Source of the DNA: Calothrix sp. FI2-JRJ7
GTDB lineage: Bacteria; Cyanobacteriota; Cyanobacteriia; Cyanobacteriales; Nostocaceae
Direction of reading: 5' to 3'
Assembly: GCA_019359675.1 (NCBI GenBank)
Contig: JAHHGX010000067.1
Span: forward strand, 1 to 64,000
Length of the DNA stretch: 64,000 nt
The notes under the pieces: generated by a model
What the model was told of the DNA's origin: nothing
Database searches by the model: none
What the model saw: the letters and a program-made list of their open reading frames with translations, nothing else
Translations under genes and position numbers: made by a program
In this document: in pieces, positions 1-7,750 of the stretch
How positions within the stretch are numbered: the first letter of the stretch is position 1
How the letters are laid out: each line of letters begins with the position of its first letter

Positions 1-62
1 GAAATGCTTAGGTTTTCAATTCGGCTAGTAATACATTATCTTAAGTACGGCTCAGTGGCGCA

Positions 63-81
63 GCGGGCGCAAGGCGCCCGC
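63..81. repeat. GC-rich hairpin containing GGCGCC
   Basis: An inverted repeat with arms GCGGGCG and CGCCCGC around a 5-base loop lies about 30 bases upstream of the first gene, in AT-rich surroundings. It contains the GGCGCC word that is frequent throughout this window. It could be the end of a transcript from outside the window or a regulatory hairpin. No T-run follows, so a terminator is not clearly supported. Confidence 0.5.
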
Positions 82-111
82 ATGGCTTGAGGTGGTTGCA
101 TAATTCATACA

Positions 112-756
112 ATGATTCAGCAACGCCAAAGATTACTACTGCTAATTGCAACTCTTTTGAAGTATCCTGGTGTCGGTTGTCGTGATACTATGAAGGCGGC
201 GCAAAAACACCATGATGCATTAGCGGAAGTACAATTACGACTTCAAGAGTTAGCAGCAGAGTTTGCTATTGAGTTTCCATATGGCTACCCTGGTATTGCG
301 ACTTTGCGAAAAGATTTAGAAACACTACGAAAATATGGTATTCCTGAGCGTAGAATGTATCGTTGGGGCTATTATTTAGGTACTGGCGCCATGTCGAGTC
401 AAGAGTTTAAAGTTGCCCTCAATGCCTTATTTACACAAGCTAAATTTCAGGGAGACCCCCAGGTTCGACGCATATGCGACCAATTAAGTCGGCGCCTGCG
501 TGGGTTAGATATAGAATCAAAAGGTGAATTATTTTACCCTGTAAGACAATATCTCAACAGGGTAATTGTTTACACAGACCCAGAAGAAATGGCAAGCTTG
601 GGTAAAAACCGAAATAATTTATTTCATCAATTATCTGTAGTCGAAAAAGCAATTAGTCAAGGTCAATTAATCGAAATTTTACGTAGCAGTGACCCTTATA
701 AAAATAACCGTATTGGCGCCATTCAAGTTTACCCATTACAGCTAATCTACGACTAA
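112..756 (+). CDS. WYL-type transcriptional regulator lacking its WYL domain (probably truncated)
   Basis: The 214-residue protein resembles the N-terminal and middle parts of cyanobacterial WYL-domain regulators, including those annotated as CRISPR-associated TIGR03985-type. Residues 1-95 form a winged-helix-like region with the pattern TLRKDLETLRKYG followed by GYYLGTG. The protein ends at AIQVYPLQLIYD, which I recognise as the start of the WYL domain, where a full protein would continue into the WYL core. The stop is directly in frame and I found no WYL-like continuation in the next 300 bases. DNA binding may remain but ligand sensing should be lost. No CRISPR array or cas gene is visible. 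The family call is reasonably likely; the truncation is an inference from the missing motif. Confidence 0.6.
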   Translation: MIQQRQRLLLLIATLLKYPGVGCRDTMKAAQKHHDALAEVQLRLQELAAEFAIEFPYGYPGIATLRKDLETLRKYGIPERRMYRWGYYLGTGAMSSQEFKVALNALFTQAKFQGDPQVRRICDQLSRRLRGLDIESKGELFYPVRQYLNRVIVYTDPEEMASLGKNRNNLFHQLSVVEKAISQGQLIEILRSSDPYKNNRIGAIQVYPLQLIYD

Positions 757-1060
757 GAAAGCGGAAAAACTGCGTTAACGTTCCTCATTTATTAGATAGC
801 AAACAACCTATTTGTTACATTGGTTACATGCTTGAGCTAATCCTTGACAAAACTTACCCTATTAAGGTAATATTCGCCCTATAATTCCAATAAAAGTGCC
901 CATATTAAATTGATATTGTAAAGGAAATTGTTAAACTCTAATTACGGATAAATTAATCGGTAAAAAATATTTAATCGTACTTAGAAAAACTTCAAATTTA
1001 AACAATATACAAAATCATGATATTGGGGCTAACTTTGGACGATGCAACATCTCAATAACC
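757..1060. other. Intergenic region without a recognised gene
   Basis: This 304-base AT-rich gap separates the truncated regulator from the kinase gene. I see no open reading frame of note, no strong hairpin and no member of the repeat families found elsewhere in the window. It presumably carries the promoter of the downstream kinase, but I cannot point to convincing -35 and -10 boxes. Confidence 0.4.
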
Positions 1061-2932
1061 ATGCGAATCTGCCAAAATCCCAATTGCTCAAATCCATTTA
1101 ACGCAGACGGTAATCGTTTTTGCACGACCTGCGGACATAGCAACTTTGGTGACTTGTTAAGAAACCGCTTTCGCGTTATCCGGTTGTTAGGTGAGGGTGG
1201 TTTTAGCAGGACATATTATGCTGAAGATGTTGATAGACTTGATGGTTCGTGTGTCGTCAAGCAATTTGTACCCCAAGTTCAGGGAACTGCCTCACGTGCA
1301 AAAGCTGCACAGTTATTCAAAGAGGAAGCGTTTAGATTATATGAACTAGGTGAAAATCATCCTTCTATACCCAGATTACTCGCTTACTTTGAACAAGGCG
1401 CCAGTTTGTACTTAGTGCAAGAATTTATTGAGGGAGATACTCTACACAAAGAGCTTCAAAACACTACATATACTGAAGCTAAAATTCGTCATGTTTTAAT
1501 AGATATTCTACCTATACTTGATTTTGTTCATTCGCGCAACGTTATCCACCGAGATATTAAACCTGAAAATATTATACGCCGTTATGGTGATAAAAAATTA
1601 GTATTAATTGACTTTGGTGGCGCCAAACAAATTACTCAAACAAGTTTAGCTCGACAAGCAACAGTAATTTATACAATAGGTTATGCATCAAGCGAACAAA
1701 TGGCAGGTTTTGCTTGTCATGCAAGTGACTTATATTCATTAGGTGTAACTTGTATACGTCTTTTAACACAATGCTTACCCTATCAAGATGCATATGGTAA
1801 TGTAACTGACCCACTTTACGACGCAATTAATGCACATTGGAAATGGCGAGAATACGCAAAAAGTAAAAATATTCAGGTTAGTGAACAACTAGGTTATATT
1901 CTTGATAAATTACTTAAACATGTAGTGCGAGAAAGATACCAAACAGCAGTGGAAGTACTACAAGATTTAAATAGTAATAACTTTAAAAGTTTATTTGGAA
2001 TGACCACCGTTCCTCAACTTGAAACAGCGCAAATACCCTCTCAAACACTATCAACTCATCGCTCCAAATCAACCGAATCAAATTTATACCCAGAGTTCCA
2101 CATCTTTGATTTTGATGTTGTTACATTAGATACACAAGGTCGAATAATCGAACGTACACGAGCAAACGCACGTTTCTTTACCGAAGATTTAGGTAGTGGT
2201 GTTTTCTTAGAAATGGTGTCAATACCTGGTGGTAACTATATGATGGGTTCAATCGATGGTGAAGGTGATGCTGACGAGCGTCCCCAGCATAATGTTCAAA
2301 TCGAACCAATCTGCATCGGCAAATACCCGGTAACACAAGCGCAATGGCGTGCGGTCTCAAATCTACCTAAAATCAATCTATCACTAAACCCACATCCATC
2401 TAAATTTAAAGGCGCCAATCGTCCAGTAGAAAATGTATCTTGGCACGAAGCACAAGAATTTTGCGCGCGTTTGCACCAAAAAACTGGACGTAAATATCGT
2501 TTACCAAGCGAAGCAGAATGGGAGTATGCTTGTCGTGCAGGAACAACCACACCCTTCCACTTTGGAGACAGCATCACCCCCGACCTAGCAAACTGCGGCA
2601 ATAGCGAAACAAGAATGTTTGAATTTGAAACCAAAACCAAAATTCGCAAAGAAACAACTCCCGTCGGTAGCTTTGAAGTCGCAAACTCCTTTGGACTATA
2701 CGACATGCACGGTCAAGTGTGGGAATGGTGCGCTGACCCTTGGCACAATAATTACGTAGGGGCGCCTTCAGATGGTAGCGTATGGGAATGGCAGGGAGAC
2801 AGAAACCGTCGAGTACTACGCGGTGGTTCATGGAGCTTTAGTCCCGTTCTATGTCGTAGCGCTAGTCGCAGTTGGAACGAGTCAGACGGGGGTCTACGAA
2901 TATGCGGTTTTCGAGTCGTAGTAAGCTTATAA
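1061..2932 (+). CDS. Serine/threonine protein kinase fused to an FGE-sulfatase-like domain
   Basis: A 623-residue multidomain signalling protein. Residues 4-24 carry a zinc-ribbon-like pair of cysteine motifs (CQNPNC and CTTCG). A Hanks-type kinase domain follows at about 35-310, with glycine loop GEGGFSRTY near 44, catalytic lysine in VVKQF near 67, HRDIKPEN near 163 and DFGGAK near 184. Residues about 375-620 form a formylglycine-generating-enzyme-like (SUMF1/FGE) domain with the motifs IPGGNYMMGS, NRPVENVSWHEA, RLPSEAEWEYACR, DMHGQVWEWC and LRGGSW. Only one cysteine (VLCRSASR) lies where true FGE enzymes have a Cys pair, so this domain more likely binds ligand or protein than oxidises cysteine. 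Kinase-FGE fusions are common in filamentous cyanobacteria; substrates are unknown. No membrane segment is evident. Confidence 0.93.
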   Translation: MRICQNPNCSNPFNADGNRFCTTCGHSNFGDLLRNRFRVIRLLGEGGFSRTYYAEDVDRLDGSCVVKQFVPQVQGTASRAKAAQLFKEEAFRLYELGENHPSIPRLLAYFEQGASLYLVQEFIEGDTLHKELQNTTYTEAKIRHVLIDILPILDFVHSRNVIHRDIKPENIIRRYGDKKLVLIDFGGAKQITQTSLARQATVIYTIGYASSEQMAGFACHASDLYSLGVTCIRLLTQCLPYQDAYGNVTDPLYDAINAHWKWREYAKSKNIQVSEQLGYILDKLLKHVVRERYQTAVEVLQDLNSNNFKSLFGMTTVPQLETAQIPSQTLSTHRSKSTESNLYPEFHIFDFDVVTLDTQGRIIERTRANARFFTEDLGSGVFLEMVSIPGGNYMMGSIDGEGDADERPQHNVQIEPICIGKYPVTQAQWRAVSNLPKINLSLNPHPSKFKGANRPVENVSWHEAQEFCARLHQKTGRKYRLPSEAEWEYACRAGTTTPFHFGDSITPDLANCGNSETRMFEFETKTKIRKETTPVGSFEVANSFGLYDMHGQVWEWCADPWHNNYVGAPSDGSVWEWQGDRNRRVLRGGSWSFSPVLCRSASRSWNESDGGLRICGFRVVVSL

Positions 2933-2940
2933 TGTCAATG

Positions 2941-3037
2941 TCATTCTGAGCGCAGCGAATTAAAATGTCATTCTGAGCGTAGCGAAGAATCTCAATGATT
3001 TCGAGATTTATAAGATGCTTCGTACCTCAGCATGACA
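2941..3037. repeat. TCATTCTGAGCG-type dispersed repeat
   Basis: Two direct copies of TCATTCTGAGCGYAGCGA lie at 2941-2958 and 2968-2985, just after the kinase stop codon. A partial inverted copy (CCTCAGCATGACA) lies near 3025-3037. Together they could form a loose stem-loop at the 3' end of the kinase transcript. Similar TGAGCGTAGCGAA sequences are widespread in bacterial intergenic DNA. Confidence 0.6.
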
Positions 3038-3050
3038 AATGTAATACTTC

Positions 3051-3281
3051 TCAAACATCTTCTAATTCTGGAACATGCTCCGCTTCATAATTTTCGATAA
3101 CCGCACCAATAACTTCCATTAAAGAAGCTAGGGGATGGGTTTCGTCTTCACCAACTTGGTCAATTAAACAATCACATATTTTAACTAATCGTTCATATTC
3201 CGCCTCATTATGAGGAACAAAGACGTTATCAGCAATGGCAGATCATGCTGTAATAGTTTGGTCGAAATTAAGACTTTGCAT
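3051..3281 (-). pseudogene. Broken short antitoxin-like gene (HigA N-terminal-like) with an in-frame stop
   Basis: Reading the minus strand from ATG at 3281 gives MQSLNFDQTITA, then a TGA codon at 3245-3243, then SAIADNVFVPHNEAEYERL and a continuous reading frame to a stop at 3053-3051, 77 codons in all. The part after the stop resembles the acidic N-terminal region of HigA-type antitoxins (NEAEYERLVKICDCLID, then ENYEAEHVPEL). No HTH domain follows. Replacing the TGA with TGG would restore a complete small protein. The broken codon lies within one of the very few GATC sites of the window. No toxin gene is adjacent. The identity is tentative; the internal stop is directly visible. Confidence 0.5.
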
Positions 3282-3297
3282 TATTCTCTCCAAAATT

Positions 3298-3431
3298 GTA
3301 GGTTGGGTTGAGGAACGTTTACGTTTACGTTAACGCAGTTTTCCCGTAGGGTAGTTTTCCTTTATGGTAGTTATCGCTTATGAAAACCCAACATAATCAC
3401 TTGTTGGGTTCCGTTCCTCCACCCAACCTAC
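3298..3431. repeat. GTAGGTTGGGT palindromic repeat element
   Basis: A nested inverted repeat of about 134 bases. The outer arms are GTAGGTTGGGTTGAGGAACG and its near complement CGTTCCTCCACCCAACCTAC. An inner pair AACCCAACA...TGTTGGGTT surrounds a short centre. Related copies occur at 29689-29720, 56762-56815 and 58859-58890. It looks like a small non-autonomous mobile or REP-like element without coding capacity. Confidence 0.75.
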
Positions 3432-3432
3432 G

Positions 3433-3463
3433 ATTATCCGTTACATCCGTTATATCCGTTGCC
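3433..3463. repeat. ATCCGTT tandem short repeat
   Basis: Three imperfect tandem units, ATCCGTTAC, ATCCGTTAT and ATCCGTTGC, follow the GGTTGGGT element directly. The same unit family recurs at 32352-32410, 56737-56757, 56914-56938, 61446-61476 and 61524-61553, often overlapping gene ends. It resembles the short tandemly repeated repetitive (STRR) sequences known from filamentous cyanobacteria. Confidence 0.8.
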
Positions 3464-3533
3464 AAATTTTCGTTTTAAGCTAACCTATCAGAAACTACCC
3501 TTCATCTGGTAGCGTCTTAGAGAATAAAATATA

Positions 3534-5285
3534 GTGTGTGGTGTGGTGAAAAGCTCGAACCGTTCTAATTATTGGCAACTTCTACCGTATATCCGTCCCC
3601 AATGGCGCCATATTGCCACGGGATTTATTGGTATTTTAGGTTATGTTCTCGCTACTTTAACTTTAATGCATCTGGTGCAGAAACTATCGGCGCCTTTCGG
3701 GAATGGTAACGTTGTTGCTATTGCTGAACTTGCTGGTATTTTGGGAGGTGTGTTTCTTGTACGCGGTTTCTTTCAGTCGGTGCAAGATATCTACATGGCA
3801 AAGGCAGCACTACGAGTATCTTTTAATCTACGTAAAAATCTATATGGGCACTTACAGAAGCTTAATTTGAGCTATTTTGAGACTGCAAAGGCTGGTGATT
3901 TATCTTACCGTGTTACTGAAGATGTAGATAGAGTTGGCGAAGCGGTTCACAAGCTGTTACATGATTTTATTCCCTGTGCGTTGCAGTTAGCGGCAATTCC
4001 GATATATATGGTGTATCTGAGCTGGCAATTAACATTGGCAACTTTATTAGTTGTACCAATTATGTTGGTGTTGATTGCTTGGTTTGGAGAAAGACTACAA
4101 AAGTACTCGCGTCGTAGTCAAAACCAAGTATCAGATTTATCAGCGATTTTAACGGAAGTTTTTAATGGTATTAGGATAGTTCAAGCTTTTGCTGCGGAAG
4201 CATACGAAATTGCACGGTTTGGTAAGGAAGCAGAAGTTGCTATGCGCGCAAAGTATTCTACGGAGCGTTTGAAAGCCATCCAAGTGCCAATTGTCGGATT
4301 TTTACAGGCTTTAAGTTTCTTATTGTTACTTTTCTTCGCAGCTTGGCAAATTTCTGCTGGTAATTTAACTACTGGGAAGTTTTTTAGCTTTCTAAGTGGC
4401 GCCGCATTATTAATAGACCCTGTAGGTCACACCACAACTAACTATAATTTATTCAAAGAGGCAGAAGCATCGGTAGATAGAGTATTTGAGTTACTAGCTA
4501 TCAAACCCGCAGTTGAAGAAAAACCCAATGCCGATATTCTCCCCACAGTTAGCGGTAAAGTTGAATATCGTCGCGTGTCTTTTGCTTATAAACCAAATGA
4601 ACCTGTTTTAAATAATATTAGTTTACTCGCATATCCGGGTGAAGCAATTGCACTAGTTGGCGCCAGTGGTTCTGGTAAAACGACTTTTGTTAACTTGTTA
4701 CCACGTTTCTATGACCCTCAAAGCGGTGATATATTTATCGATGGTGTCAATATTCGCGATGTTACATTAAATAGCTTGAGGCGCCAAATAGGTATAGTAC
4801 CCCAAGAAACTACAATGTTTTCTGGAACAATTGCCGAAAATATAGCCTTTGGACAAGAGACTTTTGATATGCAAGCTGTAGAGAATGCAGCTAAAATAGC
4901 CAACGCTCACCAATTTATCAGCCAAATGCCCGATGGTTATTATACTGTGGTTGGTGAGCGTGGTGTTAATTTATCAGGGGGGCAAAGACAACGTATCGCT
5001 ATTGCACGTGCAGTTCTCCTTGACCCACGTATTCTTATTCTCGATGAAGCCACATCCGCATTAGACTCAGAGTCCGAAGCTTTAGTACAAGAAGCACTCG
5101 AAAGATTAATGGAAGGGAGAACAGTATTTATTATTGCCCACAGATTATCTACTGTGCGAAAAAGCGACAGAATACTAGTTATAGAAAAAGGGCAAATCGT
5201 TGAATCAGGTTCTCATGAAGAATTATTAGATGTACAAGGACGCTACGCCAAATTATATACAAAACAATTTAGTGTTACAAGGTGA
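3534..5285 (+). CDS. ABC exporter, half-transporter with fused membrane and ATPase domains (MsbA/ABCB type)
   Basis: A 583-residue protein with an N-terminal six-helix exporter domain (about 20-310) and a C-terminal nucleotide-binding domain. Walker A is GASGSGKT at about 376-383, the signature LSGGQRQR begins near 480, Walker B is ILILDEATSAL near 500-510, and the H-loop is in AHRLST near 535. The architecture is that of lipid, peptide or drug exporters, which act as dimers in the inner membrane. Substrate is unknown. The gene starts at GTG 3534; in-frame GTG codons at 3543 and 3546 are alternatives. It runs toward the convergent SDR gene and a shared hairpin terminator lies between them. 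Confidence 0.92.
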   Translation: MCGVVKSSNRSNYWQLLPYIRPQWRHIATGFIGILGYVLATLTLMHLVQKLSAPFGNGNVVAIAELAGILGGVFLVRGFFQSVQDIYMAKAALRVSFNLRKNLYGHLQKLNLSYFETAKAGDLSYRVTEDVDRVGEAVHKLLHDFIPCALQLAAIPIYMVYLSWQLTLATLLVVPIMLVLIAWFGERLQKYSRRSQNQVSDLSAILTEVFNGIRIVQAFAAEAYEIARFGKEAEVAMRAKYSTERLKAIQVPIVGFLQALSFLLLLFFAAWQISAGNLTTGKFFSFLSGAALLIDPVGHTTTNYNLFKEAEASVDRVFELLAIKPAVEEKPNADILPTVSGKVEYRRVSFAYKPNEPVLNNISLLAYPGEAIALVGASGSGKTTFVNLLPRFYDPQSGDIFIDGVNIRDVTLNSLRRQIGIVPQETTMFSGTIAENIAFGQETFDMQAVENAAKIANAHQFISQMPDGYYTVVGERGVNLSGGQRQRIAIARAVLLDPRILILDEATSALDSESEALVQEALERLMEGRTVFIIAHRLSTVRKSDRILVIEKGQIVESGSHEELLDVQGRYAKLYTKQFSVTR

Positions 5286-5289
5286 GTTT

Positions 5290-5310
5290 AATCCCCCGTT
5301 AGGGGGGATT
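5290..5310. terminator. Bidirectional hairpin terminator
   Basis: A compact hairpin with arms AATCCCCC and GGGGGGATT around GTTA lies between the convergent ABC exporter and SDR genes. The A/T bases at the arm ends allow termination in both directions. Confidence 0.75.
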
Positions 5311-5317
5311 TGAAGAT

Positions 5318-6070
5318 TTACTGGGCAACAACACCACCATCTACAGCCAACGCATGTCCTGTAATAAAAGATGATTGGTCTGAAAGTAGCCAAACAACAG
5401 AATTTGCAACTTCTTCAGGTGTACCAACACGTCCTATCGGATGCATTTTGTTTAGGTGTTCAATAAATTGTGGGTTAACCTCGCGCGCACGTTTAACCAG
5501 GTCAGTTTCAATAACACCTGGGCAAACTGCATTAATACGAATTCTTCGCGAAGCATATTCTACAGCTAAGGATTTTGTTAAACCTATGACAGCGTGTTTA
5601 CTTGCACAGTAAATAGGTATTGTCGGACATCCTATTAATCCTGCTGCTGATGCAATGTTGACAATTGCTCCTCCATTTTCTATCATCTGGGGAATTTGAT
5701 GTTTCATACACAACCAAACTCCCTTGACATTTGTATTAATTACCTCGTCAAAAACTGCCTCGGTTTGCTCGCTTAAAGGAGTTGGTACTTGTTCAATACC
5801 TGCATTATTGCAAGCAAAATCTAGGCGCCCATAATAAGCAACCGTTTTTTCTACTAGTCTTTGTACATCTGCTTCTTTACTAACATCTGTTTGTATAAAT
5901 ATACCGTCTCCACTAGCTTCTTTAACTAGCTGAATTGTTTCCTCTCCCTCAGAAATACGACGACTTGCTGCCACTACTATGGCGCCTGCACTTCCTAAAG
6001 CGACTGCACAAGCTCTTCCAATTCCAGAACTGGCGCCTGTCACGATTGCGACTTTATCTTTTAAAATCAT
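5318..6070 (-). CDS. Short-chain dehydrogenase/reductase (SDR) oxidoreductase
   Basis: A classical SDR of about 250 residues. Counting from MILKDK, it shows the nucleotide-binding motif TGASSGIG at 11-18, NNAG in the middle, the catalytic YxxxK motif in IYCASKHA with an upstream serine (NIASAAG), and a C-terminal LAVDGG typical of glucose-dehydrogenase-like SDRs. It should use NAD(P)H on a small alcohol or ketone substrate, which the sequence does not identify. The reading frame extends upstream to ATG 6100, but MILKDKVAIVTG is the normal family start, so I chose 6070. No strong Shine-Dalgarno distinguishes the two. Confidence 0.9.
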   Translation of the reverse strand: MILKDKVAIVTGASSGIGRACAVALGSAGAIVVAASRRISEGEETIQLVKEASGDGIFIQTDVSKEADVQRLVEKTVAYYGRLDFACNNAGIEQVPTPLSEQTEAVFDEVINTNVKGVWLCMKHQIPQMIENGGAIVNIASAAGLIGCPTIPIYCASKHAVIGLTKSLAVEYASRRIRINAVCPGVIETDLVKRAREVNPQFIEHLNKMHPIGRVGTPEEVANSVVWLLSDQSSFITGHALAVDGGVVAQ

Positions 6071-6101
6071 GATTTTAAAGAATTTGTAAAAATTTGACAT
6101 C

Positions 6102-6151
6102 GTAGAGACGCGATATATTCCCTGCGGGACACTTCGTGAACGCGTCTCTAC
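6102..6151. repeat. GTAGAGACGCG inverted repeat
   Basis: Arms GTAGAGACGCG and CGCGTCTCTAC are separated by 28 bases, upstream of the SDR gene. Relatives of this palindrome family lie at 23070-23099, 25387-25414, 37106-37130 and 57405-57431. Confidence 0.75.
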
Positions 6152-6292
6152 ATCATTGATTATTTACACCTAATAAATTATTTATCAGTAAAAATACTAC
6201 TAAAGCAATAGCTCTTTTGGTAGATACAATAATTGATTATTCATGGTATAATATAGGCGAATATAAATTGAAAGTAAATATAGCTCTAGCCA

Positions 6293-6952
6293 TTGGACTC
6301 GCAGAAGTTACGAATTTTAATTGTTGAAGATGACCCAATGATGCGAATTGGGTTAAAGCATATGCTGTCTGTTCAACCGCAATTAGAAATTATTGGTATT
6401 GCTGAAGATGGCTATTTAGGGGTGGAAGCTGCCAACACGCTCAAACCTGATATTGTGGTGATGGATGTGGGAATGCCACATATGGATGGAATTGCTGCTA
6501 CACAAAGTATTAAGCAAAACCTTCCTGGTACTAAAGTGGTGATATTAACCTCCCACACAGACCAAACTGAAGTTATTGCTGCATTATCAAGCGGCGCCGA
6601 TGGTTATTGTGTAAAAGGTACAAGTGTTGAGCGATTAGTAAAAGCTATTGAGGTAGTTTATGAAGGCGCCACTTATATAGATGCAGGTGTTGCACAATCA
6701 GTAATAGAACAACTTAAACCTCCTCAACCCAAAAAATCTACAAAATCAATTCCACCAGGAACACTTTCAGAGCGAGAATTAGAAGTACTCCAGCTAATCG
6801 TCGAAGGTTGTAGTAACCCAGAAATAGCTAAAACTTTGTACCTTAGTGAACACACTGTAAAAACTTATGTGCGAGGGATTATGAATAAATTATTGGTAAA
6901 TGACCGGGTTCAAGCCGCCGTCGTAGCCTTACGTTCGGGAATTGTTGCATAA
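6293..6952 (+). CDS. NarL/FixJ-family two-component response regulator
   Basis: A 219-residue regulator. The receiver domain (about 5-125) has acidic residues D13 and D14, phosphoacceptor D58 in VVMDVGMP, a Thr in ILTSHTD and the lysine in GYCVKG. The C-terminal LuxR-type helix-turn-helix (about 150-215) reads LSERELEVLQLIVEG, NPEIAKTLYLS and HTVKTYVRGIMNKL. It should bind DNA as a dimer when phosphorylated. Translation starts at TTG 6293. No histidine kinase is adjacent; the nearest is at 13937-15325 on the other strand, so the partner is unknown. Confidence 0.93.
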   Translation: MDSQKLRILIVEDDPMMRIGLKHMLSVQPQLEIIGIAEDGYLGVEAANTLKPDIVVMDVGMPHMDGIAATQSIKQNLPGTKVVILTSHTDQTEVIAALSSGADGYCVKGTSVERLVKAIEVVYEGATYIDAGVAQSVIEQLKPPQPKKSTKSIPPGTLSERELEVLQLIVEGCSNPEIAKTLYLSEHTVKTYVRGIMNKLLVNDRVQAAVVALRSGIVA

Positions 6953-7018
6953 CTCAGTTCCTACCTTAAATATAGTAAGCTGTAAAATATAAATCTCCAA
7001 GCGTTGAGGCAAATTATA

Positions 7019-7234
7019 ATGACACTAGCTGAGGTGCTTCCTGCAATCCGCCAGCTTTCTGCGACAGAAAAACTTAAGCTAATCCGGATTTTAGCAGAAG
7101 ATTTGGATGTAGTGGAAGATATTTCTCCCTTGGAACCTTTCAAAACCTACGACTTGCCAACTCCATACGACAGTTTTGCGGCTGGTGCAGTTTTGATGGA
7201 AGCTTTAAAGCAACCGGATGTTAGTCAGCAATAA
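7019..7234 (+). CDS. Small conserved protein, antitoxin-like, paired with a retropepsin-like gene
   Basis: A protein of about 71 residues beginning MTLAEVLPAIRQLSATEKLKLIRILAED. The N-terminal helical stretch resembles short cyanobacterial proteins that precede small toxin or protease genes. The reading frame extends 15 bases upstream to ATG 7004, but MTLAEV at 7019 is the more natural start. The stop is 3 bases before the downstream start codon, so the two genes are probably translationally coupled. Its role could be antitoxin or adaptor for the downstream product. I do not recognise a catalytic motif. Confidence 0.7.
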   Translation: MTLAEVLPAIRQLSATEKLKLIRILAEDLDVVEDISPLEPFKTYDLPTPYDSFAAGAVLMEALKQPDVSQQ

Positions 7235-7237
7235 TGT

Positions 7238-7621
7238 ATGCGATTCAAATATTCAATTACTAGCACCACACAAAACGAGTTTGACAGCTTACCGCGAATC
7301 CCACTTATACTACGACGAGGTGAGCGAAGCATAGAAACTCTGGGTTTAGTAGATAGTGGAGCAACAGTTAACGTCTTACCGTATGAAATTGGTTTGCAGT
7401 TGGGGGCTATTTGGGACACTCGCAAAGCTATTATTCAGCTAACTGGCAATCTTAGTAATCTACAAGCGATGGCTTTATCTGCAACAGCTCAAATCGGGGA
7501 CTTCGCATCAACTGAATTAGTGTTTGCTTGGGTGAGTAGTCCAAACGCACCATTAATTCTTGAATTTGACGTTTGCTTCTATCGTTCCAAATCAGAATTT
7601 GAAGTCAAACCGAAATCGTAG
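7238..7621 (+). CDS. Retropepsin-like aspartyl protease domain protein with a shortened C-terminal motif
   Basis: A 127-residue protein with the aspartyl-protease active-site signature VDSGATVNVLPY (D39-S40-G41-A42), as in clan AA retropepsin-like proteins, which act as dimers. Related cyanobacterial proteins as I recall them end APLILGQxNFFxEFDVCFYRS. Here APLIL (about 104-108) runs straight into EFDVCFYRS, so roughly eight residues containing the Gly-Gln-x-Asn-Phe-Phe segment are absent. This segment is usually part of the fold, so activity is uncertain. The gene follows the small 7019-7234 gene with a 3-base gap. Substrate is unknown. Confidence 0.7.
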   Translation: MRFKYSITSTTQNEFDSLPRIPLILRRGERSIETLGLVDSGATVNVLPYEIGLQLGAIWDTRKAIIQLTGNLSNLQAMALSATAQIGDFASTELVFAWVSSPNAPLILEFDVCFYRSKSEFEVKPKS

Positions 7622-7666
7622 ATAACGAGTGCTTCATGTTATTAATTTTGACGGTATATATATTTA

Positions 7667-7692
7667 CCACAGAGGTGCAGAGAACACAGAGG
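7667..7692. repeat. CACAGAGGTGCAGAGAACACAGAGG-type repeat
   Basis: The sequence CCACAGAGGTGCAGAGAACAC followed by AGAGG matches a dispersed motif common in cyanobacterial intergenic DNA. A related stretch in opposite sense (CCTCTTTCTTTGTGTCC) lies near 63120. It lies between the retropepsin-like gene and the convergent permease-peptidase gene. Confidence 0.4.
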
Positions 7693-7750
7693 GGGAAGTA
7701 ATTAGCGCCACTACAAGCAATCTTATAAGTCTAATAGATAGTGGCACTAC

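Noticed and set aside
61-111. tRNA-like sequence (GGCTCAGTGGCGCAGCGGG)
   Set aside because: No anticodon arm, no GGTTCRANTCC T-arm and no acceptor stem could be formed.
2296-2706. Minus-strand frame of 136 codons inside the kinase gene
   Set aside because: It is a shadow of the FGE-like domain with no independent signals.
3433-3463. Possible CRISPR array from regular ATCCGTT spacing
   Set aside because: Units are 9 bases long, directly adjacent, without spacers, and no cas genes are nearby.
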